In this document: positions 12,963 through 24,800 of the stretch, piece by piece | Numbering within the stretch: position 1 is the first letter of the stretch | How the letters are laid out: the number at the start of each line of letters is the position of its first letter | NCBI RefSeq assembly: GCF_958979055.1 | Contig: NC_084890.1 | Coordinates: forward strand, 29,619,116-29,683,115 | DNA length: 64,000 nt | From: Alnus glutinosa | Taxonomy: Eukaryota > Streptophyta > Magnoliopsida > Fagales > Betulaceae | Reading direction: 5' to 3' | The notes under the pieces: model-generated | Seen by the model: only the letters and a program-made list of their open reading frames with translations | Told to the model about the DNA's origin: nothing | Databases searched by the model: none | Made by a program: the position numbers and the translations under genes

Positions 12963-13784
12963 ACTGCCCCAAAAAACTCTGTTGATTTTAATTGTATTCC
13001 TAATAACCAGGGTGTCTAATCATCCAATCAAATAAGTTTTTATATACTCAGGGAAATTCCAATTGTAACTCTCATTAGTCTATTTGGATTAAGAGTACAA
13101 ATGTGGCTCACACTTTTTTTGGGTCATGATAAATGGTAATCTAGATGCCATGTTTTCCCCCAACCACCCCCCTCCCAAAAAAAAAAAAAAAAGGATACCA
13201 TGTGCATTTAGGCATTGCAGTGTGACGTGGGTATGAAGTGGACGTCAATGATTTGAATGAAAAAAAGATTGTGATCGATACCTTAAAAAGTTAAGTCTTA
13301 GTTTTTCAATTGTTGTGAATGGATTATGAAAAATGTTTAGAGGTGTTAAGTTTCAAATTAGTTTTTTATTAGGTGATACTGACCTCTAGAGAACTCTCTA
13401 GGAATAATTTAGACTAATCTTTTTTTAAGGTAAAACGAAGCAAATATGACTAACGTTTTTCCTCTGTCAACGACATAGATATGACTTTGTCCACTAGTTT
13501 GCAGTATTGCCCTTGTTCGTACCACCATGTGGCATGCTGCCAATAAAAGCTAGCTTCATTATGCTAAGACCTAATTTGTAGATTTCCATATCCACCAACC
13601 TGATATATATGAAGGAAAGTTTTGACATATATATATATATATATATATAGAAAGAAAGAAAAAGAAAAGCCTCCTCACCTTCTTCATCAGGAGTAGTAGG
13701 GCGTAGACGGCCTGCTTGTGCTTCCATGCATAAAAGCAAGATGAGTAGAATAAAGCAAACACAAGGAAGAAGTCTTGCCATCAT
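1..13784 (-). CDS. LRR-malectin receptor-like kinase, subfamily VIII-2 (copy 1, 3' end beyond window)
   Basis: Membrane receptor kinase of the At1g53430/RFK1 family; ligand unknown. Exons on the minus strand: 13784-13679 (signal peptide), 7824-7662, then LRR exons 6727-6656, 6568-6500 (edge +/-1), 6422-6351, 6240-6169, 6034-5963, 5852-5781, 5686-5615, 5490-5419, 5328-5257, 4606-4538, 3529-3464, 2881-2816; hinge 2723-2688 and 2539-2496; malectin 2263-1887 and 1820-1625; transmembrane 1299-1162; juxtamembrane 357-239; first kinase exon 103-1. Phases join without a stop to residue 675, where the kinase exon begins. Visible motifs: KKDWNF N-terminus, LHINCGG and [10 protein letters not shown] of malectin, [12 protein letters not shown]-loop and IIAVKRL with the catalytic Lys. 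HRD, DFG and the C-terminus lie left of base 1. Intron 1 is 5.9 kb because a retrotransposon sits in it. No inactivating change is seen in the visible part. Family call is secure; expression is unknown. Confidence 0.9.
3658..4407 (-). mobile_element. degenerate tandem TRIM-like LTR elements in intron 12 of copy 1
   Basis: About 750 bp bounded by TGTCACAACCC and GGGGTATCACA. It is present in this intron but absent from the matching intron of the paralogue (26184-26469), where the flanking (GT)n and ATCATAAGCACTATAATCTC sequences lie side by side. It holds at least three diverged copies of a 100-150 bp unit (around 3830-3955, 3990-4154 and 4254-4407). Two are followed on the minus strand by PBS-like TGGTATTAGAGCC and TGGTATCAAAGCC. 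I infer short LTRs and internal domains of a TRIM arranged head to tail. No target duplication was recognised. Confidence 0.6.
4846..5029 (+). mobile_element. solo LTR of a TRIM-like element
   Basis: Starts TGTAACGACCCACC and ends GTGTGGGACGTTACA, so its ends are inverted repeats typical of an LTR. It is the same family as the LTRs of the element at 22107-22727: both share AACGACATAATATTGTCC-like and GAGTTCTGATA-like segments. It sits in intron 11 of kinase copy 1 and is followed by an 18-bp C run (5045-5062). No clean target duplication seen. Confidence 0.6.
7240..7335. repeat. short GC-rich GGTGGCC-type repeat remnant
   Basis: A GC-rich block in an AT-rich intron 2, built of ccaccccc and gggtggccgagccacccc words. 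Similar words occur in the middle of the long inverted-repeat element at 42661-43342 and in 26810-26990. Probably a remnant of the same repeat type. Confidence 0.35.
8534..9177. mobile_element. MITE inside the 3' LTR (PIF/Harbinger-like)
   Basis: Terminal inverted repeats begin AGCATTCCTA on the left and GAGCATTCCTA (reverse complement) on the right. Similarity runs on through CTCAGYAGYCTCACCATTTTAAC. Direct TTA copies flank it (8531-8533 and 9178-9180), the usual PIF/Harbinger target duplication. The sister LTR lacks this insert. AT-rich interior with an (AT)n run near 9020-9045; no transposase. Confidence 0.72.
9845..10651 (-). CDS. gag-like ORF of the non-autonomous retrotransposon
   Basis: 268-codon ORF in the internal domain. 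Residues 8-27 (SRWDELVRAIQARF and following) resemble the W-x-x-F-x-x-A-[IL]-x-x-RF box of Ty3/gypsy gag. The rest is acidic and low-complexity (EEKKDDEEE and EEEEEDAAAVEE runs) and then Arg/Gly-rich. No zinc knuckle or enzyme motif is seen. The same frame is open upstream towards the PBS (a charged coiled-coil-like segment, around 10655-10815) but is cut by a TAA just before this ORF, so the element is probably decayed. The second half may be captured or randomly open GC-rich sequence. Confidence 0.45.
   Translation of the reverse strand: MNATQSVSRWDELVRAIQARFSVPEEVDNEEKFKKGAEEKKDDEEEKRDEILPEIDPNEAPKYTIFSETDPKHTIIPESETKFQNTQILLDEIPPQISESLKVQQIPDREGLYQNEKNLGDARLHPKFELRHTKSGMQPLRGAEMVLLYADGLDFVALKHRWRWKHAEEEEEDAAAVEEAPKCEEVTSTCSAGEQFGQEAMPPGCVDAGVDKGQLAVAGVERDSKPDSPRSRAGGPGTRTIWRMADQQGSEERQIEREQGRRREDSGS
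10874..11191. mobile_element. small AT-rich insertion in the 5' LTR (MITE-like)
   Basis: The 3' LTR reads ttgttactgattttc around its own MITE, while this LTR reads ttgttaccg, 310 bp of AT-rich sequence, then tgattttc. The insert begins GAGGCTT and ends AAGCCT; the inner match is weak (CTTGTTTGATAGAATA on the right arm). The indel itself is clear; the class is not. Confidence 0.5.
12228..12684. mobile_element. inverted-repeat MITE hosting a younger MITE
   Basis: Left arm AGAGATGAT then CCACTATAAGACACAACTC; right arm (reverse complement) AGAGATGTAATACATTGCCACC then TTAACACACAACTCTTGAC. Inside is a second direct copy of the left arm (12511-12580). agatta occurs on both flanks (12222-12227 and 12685-12690), a possible target duplication. 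No coding capacity. Lies in intron 1 of kinase copy 1. Confidence 0.6.
12309..12475. mobile_element. 167-bp MITE with 8-bp target duplication (hAT-like), nested
   Basis: Ends GAGTAATGATTCA and TGAATCATTACTCAG are inverted repeats, and the similarity continues inward (caacttttcacc against ggtgaaaagttg). It is flanked by perfect 8-bp direct repeats CTAGCTTT at 12301-12308 and 12476-12483. The duplicated arm of the host element has the undisrupted site (ctaactagctttagggg, around 12565-12582), which acts as an empty-site control. An 8-bp duplication fits the hAT superfamily. Confidence 0.75.
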
Positions 13785-13882
13785 CTCCTCTAGCTACTGA
13801 TCAAAGGCTATTCCACGAGCTCCGCTTGCAAAGCTAGCTGCATATAAATCAATTATTTGATGTACTCAAGGGACCCTTCACA

Positions 13883-13892
13883 TTTATATATA
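13883..13892 (-). promoter_or_regulatory. TATA box of kinase copy 1
   Basis: On the minus strand the sequence reads TATATATAAA about 100 bp upstream of the start codon at 13784. This is the usual spacing for a plant core promoter with a short 5' UTR. No tested transcription start. Confidence 0.45.
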
Positions 13893-16207
13893 TGCATCTA
13901 AAAATGATTTCCATGATATAAATGATTCTTCTGTAAACTGCAATATTCGAATATATAATGTAATGTAGTAATTTCTACCAAATTCGAACCTTACAATTGT
14001 AATACTAGCATGGTCTTCCTCGTTGGTCGGAAAGGAGAGAGACTATACATATATTTAATGCAATTTAATCTTGAGGGGGGGCTTGCAAATCTGCCTCTGC
14101 CTAAGCCAGTTCAATTTGGAGCACCAAACCAGTTTAATTAATACAGTTGCAGAGAGTAGGTTTCTTGACTTGAGTAAGTAAACAAGTAGGTCAAGGCCAG
14201 CAAATTAAACTAAAAAGAAAAAAAAGAAAAAAGAAAAGAAAAGAAAAGAAAAAGGGTCTTCTGATTAAATGATTAATATAGAAATAAACTAGAAACGAAA
14301 GAAAGGAAATTAAAGGAAAAGGGCCGTAGTCTACACGCGAAAACTTGTGAGACCACATGTGCTATAGATAGACTACGACTAATATTGGTCTTTCTTGACT
14401 CATGGCCGGCATCTTGGACTCTAGGATTACTAGCTTTTTACCGCAATTAAAGGAGAAACATTTCTTTCAAAATGGTTTAGAAAAATTTCTTTCAATTCTG
14501 TCTCTAAAAAGATTAATGCTTTGTTTCATTCTCTTGTCTATCTCTTGAACGTCTCCGTATAAAAAATGTGTAAATTCACCATTAAATTTGTGGGGTCATA
14601 TATAGGTTCCACAAATTTAATAATGAATTTGTAAAAGATATGTGTAAGAGAATGACATTAAACACATCTTATTTAAAAATGTCATAAGTCCATTGAGAAT
14701 CTGAGAAGCGCATATTTTTTTATTAATGCTATTAGAAAAGTATGTGAGAAACACATACTAAAAAATATATGATTTTCAATTCTCATGTTTAATATTGGAT
14801 ACATCACACTTTTATTCATTCAACTTGGTTTAAAGGAAATTCTTGTGCACATCTAAAAAGATTAAAAAGTTTTTAAGGTATAAAAATTTCTTTCAAATTG
14901 GGTTGGGGAAAAGTGTCATGTGTCGCTTAACATATCATTAGCACATATTTTTTTTAGTAAGTTAAAAAAACACATGTTTTTAACATGTTAAGGGATACAT
15001 AACACTTTTAAAGACTGATTTAGAGATTCAAAGAAATTTCTCTAATCGAGGAAATTTATATTCAAATGGACGTAAATTCTTTACAAGTAGATTGTAGAAA
15101 CTCCTATAACTAGCTCGTAAAAAGTGACATGTATCCTTTAAGCATATATGTGAAAAACACATACTTTCTTATAAATGCTACTAAAATCCATGTAATGTTT
15201 TTTTCACATATTAAGAGACAATATCTTTAAGAATTCGGCCTCCAAATTGAAGGCAATTCATATCATTTTAAGAAATTGTAGACCAGGATGTCCGTCACAA
15301 GGCCCTTCATTGGCGCCCTCATCCTCAAATACCTTTGGTGAATTTGAGAAGGATCTCTGTCGCAAGATGTCTTGCTGTTTGGAGAATAAACATGTAAAAA
15401 ACACATGTTTAAAAGACAAGTACATGTCATCTTTATACATGGGTTGTAAAAAATTTAGTTTGTAAAAAATTTTTGTTATTAACAAGTAATTTCTTATATT
15501 TTTTCATTCTCAACAAATAGTAATTATGGAGTAAATAAGTTAAAATTAAGTAGTGTTTAATGATTTTATAAAGTTGAATGGAATAGTACGAAGACATCAA
15601 ATGGAGGTTTTTAATTTATTACATAGATCTCACAGTCTCACTGTCACTGTCCGTTCCCAAATTAAAGCACAAAATTCCAACACTAATTTATCGCGCCAAT
15701 CACGCAACAAATCCCCTCCGAGAGAAAACTTGCAGTCTGCAAAAGACGACTTGAGTTGTCGTGCTTGATGAATGAGGAAGGATCCTCGCCCCCTCCCTCA
15801 CGTCACGAAGCTTCCATCGACGGAAGTTTTATTTTTTCGCTTATTGTGAGGCTTTATTCGTCTTTTGTAGGCCCTATATATCCATCGCCTCAGGCCATCT
15901 TACTTGAAAAAAGGCAAACTCAGCCCCTCTACTACTGCCATGGTTTTGAGATTTAGCTTTTTTCAAGCTCAATATTAAAATTTTAAAGAAATTAAGAATG
16001 AAATAGAAAAATAAGTAAATAGCGGTACAAAAAGAAAATAAAGATATGAAATTTTACATGGTTTGAAAATTCACGAGATCGAAACTCGCTTAACCTATAC
16101 CTATGATACCATGAAGAAATTAAGAATGGAAGAGAAAAATAAATAAATAAAAAATAAAGACAAGATTTTATGTGATTCAGTCTAAGACCTACCTTCATAG
16201 GATAAAG
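13893..16207. other. intergenic stretch upstream of kinase copy 1
   Basis: AT-rich with no convincing gene. It holds purine runs (14220-14255) and several copies of a cacatgttt / catgttaagggatacat motif (14620-15220) also seen near 61590. A GC-richer patch at 15620-15960 has a TATA-like CCCTATATATCC (15866-15877) but no long ORF. Broken LTR-like sequence with a gataccatg PBS-like word lies at 16000-16200. Confidence 0.4.
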
Positions 16208-16222
16208 TAGCTATATTTTTCT

Positions 16223-17322
16223 TTTTTCTTTTTTTTGAAAGAATAAGTAGATCTATATATTGACAAAAGAATCAATTGTACAATCAAAGGGAAACAACTC
16301 CAAGTAGAACACTCTTTACAACCAGAGAGTAACAACCAAACAAAACTACAAAGAACCAACTGAGCAGCTAACTATGCTAATGCAGTATATTGACATCAAT
16401 ATTCCACCTATGGTAGAGAGAGACATTCTCCATATTCTTAGGAAATTTTCCTTTTTCAGAAATTCTACATTGAACCTCCCAAAATATTTGTTTCTGGAGC
16501 TGCTCTTCGTTTGAGGATGACCCCCAAATTTAATCTCATTCCGAGCTCACCATATATCATAAACTGTAGAGCTCAATAACAGTCTGCATATAGTACCCAT
16601 CAACCTCTTAGTTTTCCAGTGATTGTACCCCTAAGCAATACCATCATTGTAGCTAGTAGAAGTGCTCAAAATGCCACATCACTACAAACAAGCTTTTCAA
16701 ATTCGGGAGCTAAAGCCTCGTAGAAAAAACATATGGTTTCGACTCTCAATTTCACCCCTACAGAAAGTAAAGTTGGAATCCCCTTGAAAACCCCAAGCAG
16801 TCAAGCGATCTCCAGTGGTGAGTCTGTTAAGGACAGCCAGCCAAATGATGAAAGCCTGTGTAGGAATGGAAAAAGAATGCCAAACCAAAGGCCACTAACT
16901 CACCTCATCTTTCTTCTTGCTAAGATGGTTCCAGGTGTCTGAACAAACATAAGAGCCTAATCTAGCAATAGTCCAGACTGGCTTATCTACTTCACCAATG
17001 GGCACTTCCGACAACTTGCTTTGTATCGCAACAAGATCATAAGACCGTGCAAGACACCAACACCAATTACCCTGCCTAATAACACAGTCTAGCTTAGCCT
17101 CCAGCTGGCTATTAGAATCATAAATGATTCTATACCCAAACTTGTCAACCAAAACTCAAAAGGGGTGCCAATTATCCACCCAAAGATGAATTTTACTTTC
17201 AGGACCAACATCAAACCTAAGAAACTCCCAAGCTATGTTTCAAATTTTGAGTAATTTCCTCCGGCATCAGGAACTGTTGTTAGGGATGCTTACTTTCCAT
17301 TGGCGTAGTAGATAAGCCGGTC
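16223..17322 (-). mobile_element. 5'-truncated LINE retrotransposon (zinc-binding RT tail)
   Basis: Starts on the plus strand with a T-run (poly-A tail of a minus-strand insertion) and contains the end of a plant L1-type reverse transcriptase ORF. Around 16888-16700 it reads FIIWLAVLNRLTTGDRLTAWGF then CRGEIESRNHMFF, the C-x-x-x-x-E-[ST]-x-x-H signature of the RT zinc-binding domain. Upstream remnants at 17152-16895 fit the preceding region. The frame is broken. Near-perfect 15-bp direct repeats TAGCTAYATTTTTCT flank it (16208-16222 and 17323-17337, 14 of 15 identical). Dead copy. Confidence 0.85.
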
Positions 17323-17337
17323 TAGCTACATTTTTCT

Positions 17338-18874
17338 CTGATTCATTGATAATATTACAAAACAAAATACTCATATTTACAGGACAATTGGGGTAGATAT
17401 GTATGATAATTTGATTTGATGGTATTACAATCAAACCAATCAAATTTGATTACTAAAAAATCTGATTATGGGAGATTACAATCAATTACAATCAAATCTC
17501 GTCATATATTCTAACAATTTTTCCCTGCCAAATTTTTAATTTTCTTAGTTTTACCTCCACAAACTTCAAATGCTAGTTCGATCTACCCTTGCCTGACCTT
17601 CGTGTGCTTGCGCATGGATCTCACATTCCTACCATCTCCTCGGTTGGTGTTATTGATTTTTGGGTTATGGGTTGTAGTTTTGTAATTTTTTTTATTTTTT
17701 TGTGGTTTTAGCTTCTGTGCTGGTGTTTGTTGTTGTTTCTTAGTTGGGGTTCGGAAAGGGTTGAAGGACCTTTCGAGGTTCATGCCATTTCCCGTGCTTC
17801 TTGACTGTGTCATCCTTGGTACGCCTTGTCAAACCGCCTTAACTATTAACCATTTTTCTTCGTGTTCATGCCAATAATTCATATGGTTACGTCATTCTTT
17901 AGACGCATTTTATTTTAATTTTTGTTTATCTACATTGATCTTGCTATTTTAGAGCTTATTGTTGGGTTGCCAACCCTTTGTTGTTGTTATTGTAGAGAAT
18001 GTCGGTTTACAAAAAGATCATCGGATGTGATTTATAAATTTTAGGTTTTTGTTTAAAAAACAAATAATGACTTTTTTTTTGGAAAACCCATCATGTTCCT
18101 CTAATAATAACTTTTCCTTTAAAAAAACATCTCCCCACGAATTTTATTAGGGTGATAGGATACCCGTAGAATGTTTTGATTTTTTTTTTTTTTTTTTCTA
18201 TTTTCTATTTATAAATTTTAGCTTTAAAAAAATTTAAAAATAATGAGTTTTTTTTCTTTGGAAAACCCATCATTTTCTTCAAAGAATAGTTATTTCTTTA
18301 ATTAATTTTTTATTTTTAGAGGAATAACTATTCCTCTATTTAGGGGAGTTATAGCGTGCTACCAAATAAAAAAAAATGACTATTCCATAAAATTAAGAAT
18401 AATCATTCTATTTCAGGGATCTTTTCCACATACCAAATGTGTAGCCTTCATGTTGACAAACTTTTTAGTGATACATACGTTCTCTAAATCAGCTGGTCCT
18501 TAGAACTTATCATAAGATTATGATTAAGAATAATCATTTCATTTCAGGGGTCTATTCCACTGGTGGTTGAGTTCTAGAATGGCATACCAATCCCTATCTT
18601 CAGCTCAGATTAGCAGGATGTTAAGCCAAGTACTTCCAACTTTCTTGTGGAGTTAAGTGAAAAATGGAAGAAGAACCTGAGCCTTGAGACGTGGGGAAAT
18701 TAAGTAATCCTCGTAGTTGATGTTTCTTTCTTGTTATTTCAAGTCTGCAGTAACAAAATGTACAGAGACAACTAGAATAGAAAGGGTAGATACATCTACC
18801 AATATTAAAAGCTGTAGACTGTATGTCTGTATACATGTAATGTAATGTAACATTTACAGTCATCTAGAGCCAAG
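17338..18874. other. intergenic, 3' of kinase copy 2
   Basis: No gene recognised. There is a T-rich patch with repeated TTTGGAAAACCCATCAT words (around 18070 and 18255) and an inverted pair AGGAATAACTATTCC / GGAATAGTCATT (18320-18400) typical of small MITEs. A duplicated AAGAATAATCATT-ATTTCAGGG segment lies at 18405 and 18527. The block at 17740-17815 resembles 37730-37795 (gttcggRaagggttgaWgg then gttcatgccattt), an unclassified dispersed repeat. Confidence 0.4.
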
Positions 18875-21800
18875 CTATGTTGAATCTAATGACTGAATAA
18901 GGCTATCAGCTTCACTGATCACATCAAATGGGTGTCTAAAGGCTTTAAACCTCAATTCCTCGCCAAATATACTTGGATCCGTTATAAGTTCATTAACCGC
19001 AGTTCGGCCTTCGAGCATGCTTACTACTGCAGACATGGCGGGTCTAAGTGCCGGTGATGAATTAGTGCATAATACAGCTACTTTGATCATTCTAACTGCC
19101 TCCTCGTTGAACTCGGAACCCAACTTTGAATCGACCAGCTCCATTAGATTACCCTTTTGCATTAGAACAAAGGCCTGGAAGAAGCATAGAGAAGACAATG
19201 GAAATGAAATGTAGCAAATCAAAAGATATATATGTATCGTAGCCAAATGTACATAATAGAAAAATAAAAATATACACGTCATTAGCTGAACTCACGCCTA
19301 AAGCGAATGAGTCAATCTCAGCCTAGTTAGTTTATTTTGCTGCTCGAATCTAGAGTTACATATCACAATGACTAAGTCAGAAGGAAAGCCACAACGAAGC
19401 AACCATTCTTTGGGCTATGTTTCAAATTCATTTATTAAAAGGAAAAGATCAATCTTACCCAATCTAGCAGGCAGACATAATCCTCATTTGGTCGATATTT
19501 CATGTTGTTCTTCCCAGCAACAAGTTCCAATGCAACAACACCAAAACTATAAACATCTGCTTTATAGGTTAAATAACCCCATAGTGCATATTCTGGCGCC
19601 ATGTATCCTCTGCAAAATAAAGATTTTATTTTGACTCCTGGTTGACTAGTATGAACTTCTTATCTTATATATTCGAAAAAGTCCAACATGAATAGAAACT
19701 TAGTTACCATCTCATATTTCTCTTGCATTAGCATTCAGTTATGCAATTGATTAGCTACTAGAATTGATTGGTAATCCATTCCATCAAAGATGCACAAATT
19801 ATTACCGACAGGGAAGAAGATAATTTCATCACTTTTGAAACTTGCTAATAAATAAATAATGCCCACACAAGTTGTCTGGTCATTAAGCTCAAATTTAATG
19901 GGGTTGGTATTACATTTTTTTTTTTTGATGAATGAAAATCTGTGAACAACAATGTACAAAACACTCTAGCAGAGTAATCTACTAGAACCATAGGCCCAGA
20001 GGCCCTTACAACACAACCCACTATCTCAGCTCAACCAGTAGCCACTATACAAGCTACTCCCAACCTGACAATCAAAACAAAATTATATCAGAATTCAATA
20101 CAGACAAACCACCTATACTGAAGACCCCATCAGCATCAAAACCCTGTTCCAGGAGAACCAGCAGCAGCCAATCTATACAGTAAGAAGCCAAGAACTGAAG
20201 CCCCTCAACCAGAAAAACAGCAGCTATACAAACAAAAGTGCGCACACCAGCACGACCCTTATTTCCAGCCCTATTCAGATCAAAAGAGTCAAAACCCAGA
20301 CCTGAGCAGCAATACCAGCAACCAACAAAACAGCCAACACCTCAACCAGAATCAGCAACAAGCAGCCCAATCAGATCAAATCAAAACACGGATGGGAATA
20401 TCCCAATTAGCACACAGCCGCATTTTCTCCACTGCTTTTAAACTTGCCCTTCCACATGATTCGGGATCTAACCTCCCAACTAATCCTTTGAACCATTTTC
20501 TCCTCCGAGATTAACATATTCCCAAACTTGACATCATTTCTTTGCCTCCACAAATGATAAACCACTGAGCCTCATGCAAGCCTACAAATCACAGCTTTTA
20601 AACTTTTTCCCTTTCAATCTTTCACGCCCTTTTTAATTACATCTTCCCACTCAAAAGGGATGTTATCCAGGTTGCATTTTTCCACAATGGCTTTCCAAAT
20701 TCACGTGCTAAAACCACAACCAAAAAATAAGTGGTCCCTACATTCTATGCAACCTCTACAAAATAGACATTTAACCTCGCCTTTAGCTCCCCATTTCAGT
20801 AACCTATCCCCTGTAGAGAGGCTAATTTTTAACATCTTGTGGCTTTATAATTCCACAAGGTGTCAAGAATTTCTCTGTTTCACTTGGTGATGTAGCAGTT
20901 TTTGAGAATATTTGAAATGAAAGCATTGTTATAGGGAAACAGAATATTTGAACACATGTTTCTCCAAATTATATAATTCTTATTTAAGCCAAGGAAGTAT
21001 ATGTTTATGGGTAGAACTTATGTTAATGGTCGAATAGACAAATTTTTCTCCTTTTTTTCCCAATCCTGCAAATTTTAAGCTACAAGGAAATTGAGCTAAT
21101 TGTTTGTTGCATAAAGTATTGGAGCATAAGAAATCTACAGCAGATGATTAGTTCATGTTTCATGCTTAGACCAGTTTGCAAAGCATGAACATAGGTTGAT
21201 AACTGTTGAATCATGTAGTTATGAATTTCTCAGCAAGTATGTTTGTGTTGCGAATGTAGAAAGCGAGCATCCTACCAAATGCTGAATTCAGGCTTTACAG
21301 AACTTTCCACATGGAAACTTTCAAATATGCAGCCTTTAAATGCTTCTTTGTTCTGGCTTAGTTTCAAGGCAGCATCTCACATAGACATTAAGGTTAATAT
21401 CTGTCTGAATTATCTCTTAGTCGATAACTACAGAGACCAAAAAGAAAAGCAACAAGTAGGTGTAACTTACATGGTTCCAGCAACTCGAGTGCTGATGTGG
21501 GTCTTTTCCTCTTCGTCAAGCTTGGCCAAACCAAAGTCAGAAATCTTTGGACTAAGGTCCGTATCCAGCAGCACATTGGTAGTTTTGATGTCTCTATGAA
21601 CAATTCTCAGGGTTGATCCCTCATGCAAGAAAGCCAAACCTCTTGCTATGCCAATGCATATTTTCTGCCTCGTAGCCCAATCCAATTCTAATCGGTATTC
21701 CTCTGGACCTGCATTTTTCATAGACAATCCAATGGGGAATTCATCAACTTAGTCTTTGGACCATTTGTAGTGTTAGGTTCCAATGCTTCGGTCAACATAG

Positions 21801-24800
21801 AATACGAAAGTGAAAATAAAGCTTACCAAACAAAGCACGTGCTAGGCTATTGTTTTCCATGTATTCATATACCAAGAATAGTTGATTTCCTTCAACACAA
21901 CATCCATACAATCTAACAAGATTTGGGTGTTGTAAAGCAGATATCATTCCTATTTCGTTTACAAATTCACGATTTCCTTGATTTGACTTTGAAGAAAGTT
22001 TCTTAACTGCAATTATAGTACCATCCAACAATATACCCTGCATCAGAAATAGAAAAATATACATTTTCAGGTATGTATTCATGATCCAATGAGATGCCTC
22101 TAGGTATGTAACAATTCACTCCCAACGCCACAATATTATCCGCTTTTGATTCCCCTAAACCAGACTTTACAGGAGGTCACCCATTCAGATACTATTCTTG
22201 TATAAGCACGCTTAACTACTGAGTTCTGATAGGTTTACGGCCATCACAACTTTAAAACACGTTGTGTCAAGAAGGGTACGAATATACATATAAGCACATC
22301 CCCATTTATATACTCAGGCGATGTGGGACATCACAATCCCCCCCTCTTGGAACCCAGTGTCCTCGCTAACGACCCTCAAAGGATCACCCCATTCTTGACG
22401 TCCCATCGAGTGCCCGCTAGCGACCCTCATAAGGTTGTGCACACTCCCCAAATCTTAGGTTGGACAATAACTCTGATACCATTTGTAATGACCCACTTTG
22501 TGACATTCCACATTGCCTGGGAATGGGAATGAGGATGTGCTTATATGTATATTTGCACTCTTCTTGACATAATGCATTTTAAAGTCGTGATGGCTATAAA
22601 CCTATCAGAAATCAACAGTTAAACGTACTTATTTGAGAGTAATAGCAGGATGAGTGATCTCTTGGGAAGTCTAGTTTGGGAGAGCAAAAAGTAGACAATA
22701 TTGTGTCGTTGGAGGTGAGTCGTTACAAGGTATATCATGGATAAGTCAAAAAAAAAAAAAAAAAATAGACATCCTAAAATTGAAGGAAGATGACATTGTG
22801 GGATACCTTGTATACAGATCCAAAACCACCTTCTCCAATCTTGTTTGCAACATCAAAGTTGTCAGTGGCTGCTTTGATTTGCCTATAGGTGAAAAAACCA
22901 GTTTGCAAATCTAATCCTCTCAACTCTGTTAACGGAATGAAAAGATGAGGCTAAGAAGTTAGATTACACCTTATAAATGATATAATTAATTTTTTTAATT
23001 GGTATTCTTGTGTCTATTGACTACTTAGAAGATGTTAGATAGAACGTGACCAAACAAACGCGGTGAGAAAGTAGTACCATACTGCTATTGGTCATAAACC
23101 CCAAGTTTACAAGATTTAGGGTTTCATTTTTTTTTCCTATGTCTGCATAGCAGTCAAAGGTGTATTGAAAAAATTAAAAAAAAAATTAAAAAAAAATTAA
23201 AAAAAAAAAAGGAGGGCAGTTCATTGGTGCCTATTACCAAGAGATGTGCCTTTTGGTTCTTCAACACTTATGATAAGATCATTTAGAGGACATTTCAAAA
23301 AGAGAGTTAATTGAAATCCATAATATTTTATCTCTCACATTTTTTTATATGGGTCCTTCTTAGACATTTACCAACTCAATGACCTCAAGCCATCCATCTC
23401 TCATGTAAATAAGCCTTCATTTAGATTTTATTAAAAACAATGATCCTAAATTTCTGTATGATCTGGTCACATCATATATGATTATGATTGAAACTAACTA
23501 ACTCCAATACAAGTACCGGAAAAGCCAAAGAAAACTGTCAGGAAGACAGATTCTCATGTCTGCAATCCAGCAACGGTATAATTGCTTTGATGATCAACTT
23601 TGGATTGCTGGTTTTTCATCAAGGGACAAATGTTAAATAATATAACATGCAGACTGCAATGGTATATACAGCCCTTGGGAAATTGCTATACATTGTTTCA
23701 ACTTCTTGAATAGTTGAAGAAGATAAAAATTATCCTATCTAATTTCTACATCAAAATGAGCGCCTGGTGATTACCTTTTTCCCTTGATATCCTGCCTCCT
23801 ATGTATATTTTCCACATTAGAATGCCCAAAATCATAAAAATGAGCAATAGCACTGATACTACAGCTCCAACAATAATGAATATCTTCTTGTCATCATTGG
23901 GGGGACTGAAATCTGCAAAAGAGATAAGTAGTTAAGGAGATTGATTATAAGTTGCATTCTGGAATACAAGTAGTACCATACAGATAGACATAGGTGGACC
24001 AATCTAAAACAAGATATGAATGGATGGTTCAAACACACGGATATCAGAGTAAGAGTATAAAGATCATAAGAATTTTGATTTCTTCCATCAACTAGTAGTT
24101 TAATCTTGTTTTCAGTAATACTTTTTACAGCAAATAATCATGGGTTTTACCTGAACTATATCTTGCTATGTTTTTATTGTTTATCAATCTAATAATGAAG
24201 AAGCTGGATAGTAAAAAGATTCTCATACTTCATGAGATAGTTACCAGATTCAACAGAGATAGCTGAGATGAGAGGACCATATGTTCCTCTCTCTGGTGCA
24301 CCTGTTGTCCCTTTCCCAGCCCAGTGAAAGCGGATTTGTAAAACTTTATTCCTCACAATTGCTTTAAATTCCCGAACAACTACTTTATCAACCCCTTGTG
24401 CAGCATTTTCAACATCAAAATTCTTTAACGCGAGTTTTTCCTGTAACAAATTAAATCAATAAAATTGTGTTCTATATATAAGCAAAACAAATATAAACTT
24501 GTACCTGGATATAAACATCAAATATCCGTCTTCCAAGACTATAAAAAGATTTGTTGTCTCTGAATACTATCTCTGCAAAGTATAGTTTCACAGTATAATT
24601 TCCATTTGCCAAGCAACGTGCATAATACGTCAGAGAAAGAGGAGAGAGTCGTGCACTCGTGAATAATTCAGAGTTATTCATTCTCAATATTGACACATTA
24701 TTTGCTATGTATTGATCTGAGGTACTATTGACATCCCAAAAACTTCCACTGCTACTGAATCCCCAACTAGCAATGTTAGGAACAAATTTTGCTGGACCAG

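Noticed and set aside
13679..13784. Treating the signal-peptide exon as a separate small secreted protein gene
   Set aside because: Its donor, phase and sequence match exon 1 of the paralogue and join in frame to the KKDWNF exon at 7824; the gap is explained by the inserted retrotransposon.
15540..15960. GC-richer patch with TATA-like box as a possible small gene
   Set aside because: No ORF with start context, no splice pattern and no recognisable protein; left as unexplained intergenic sequence.
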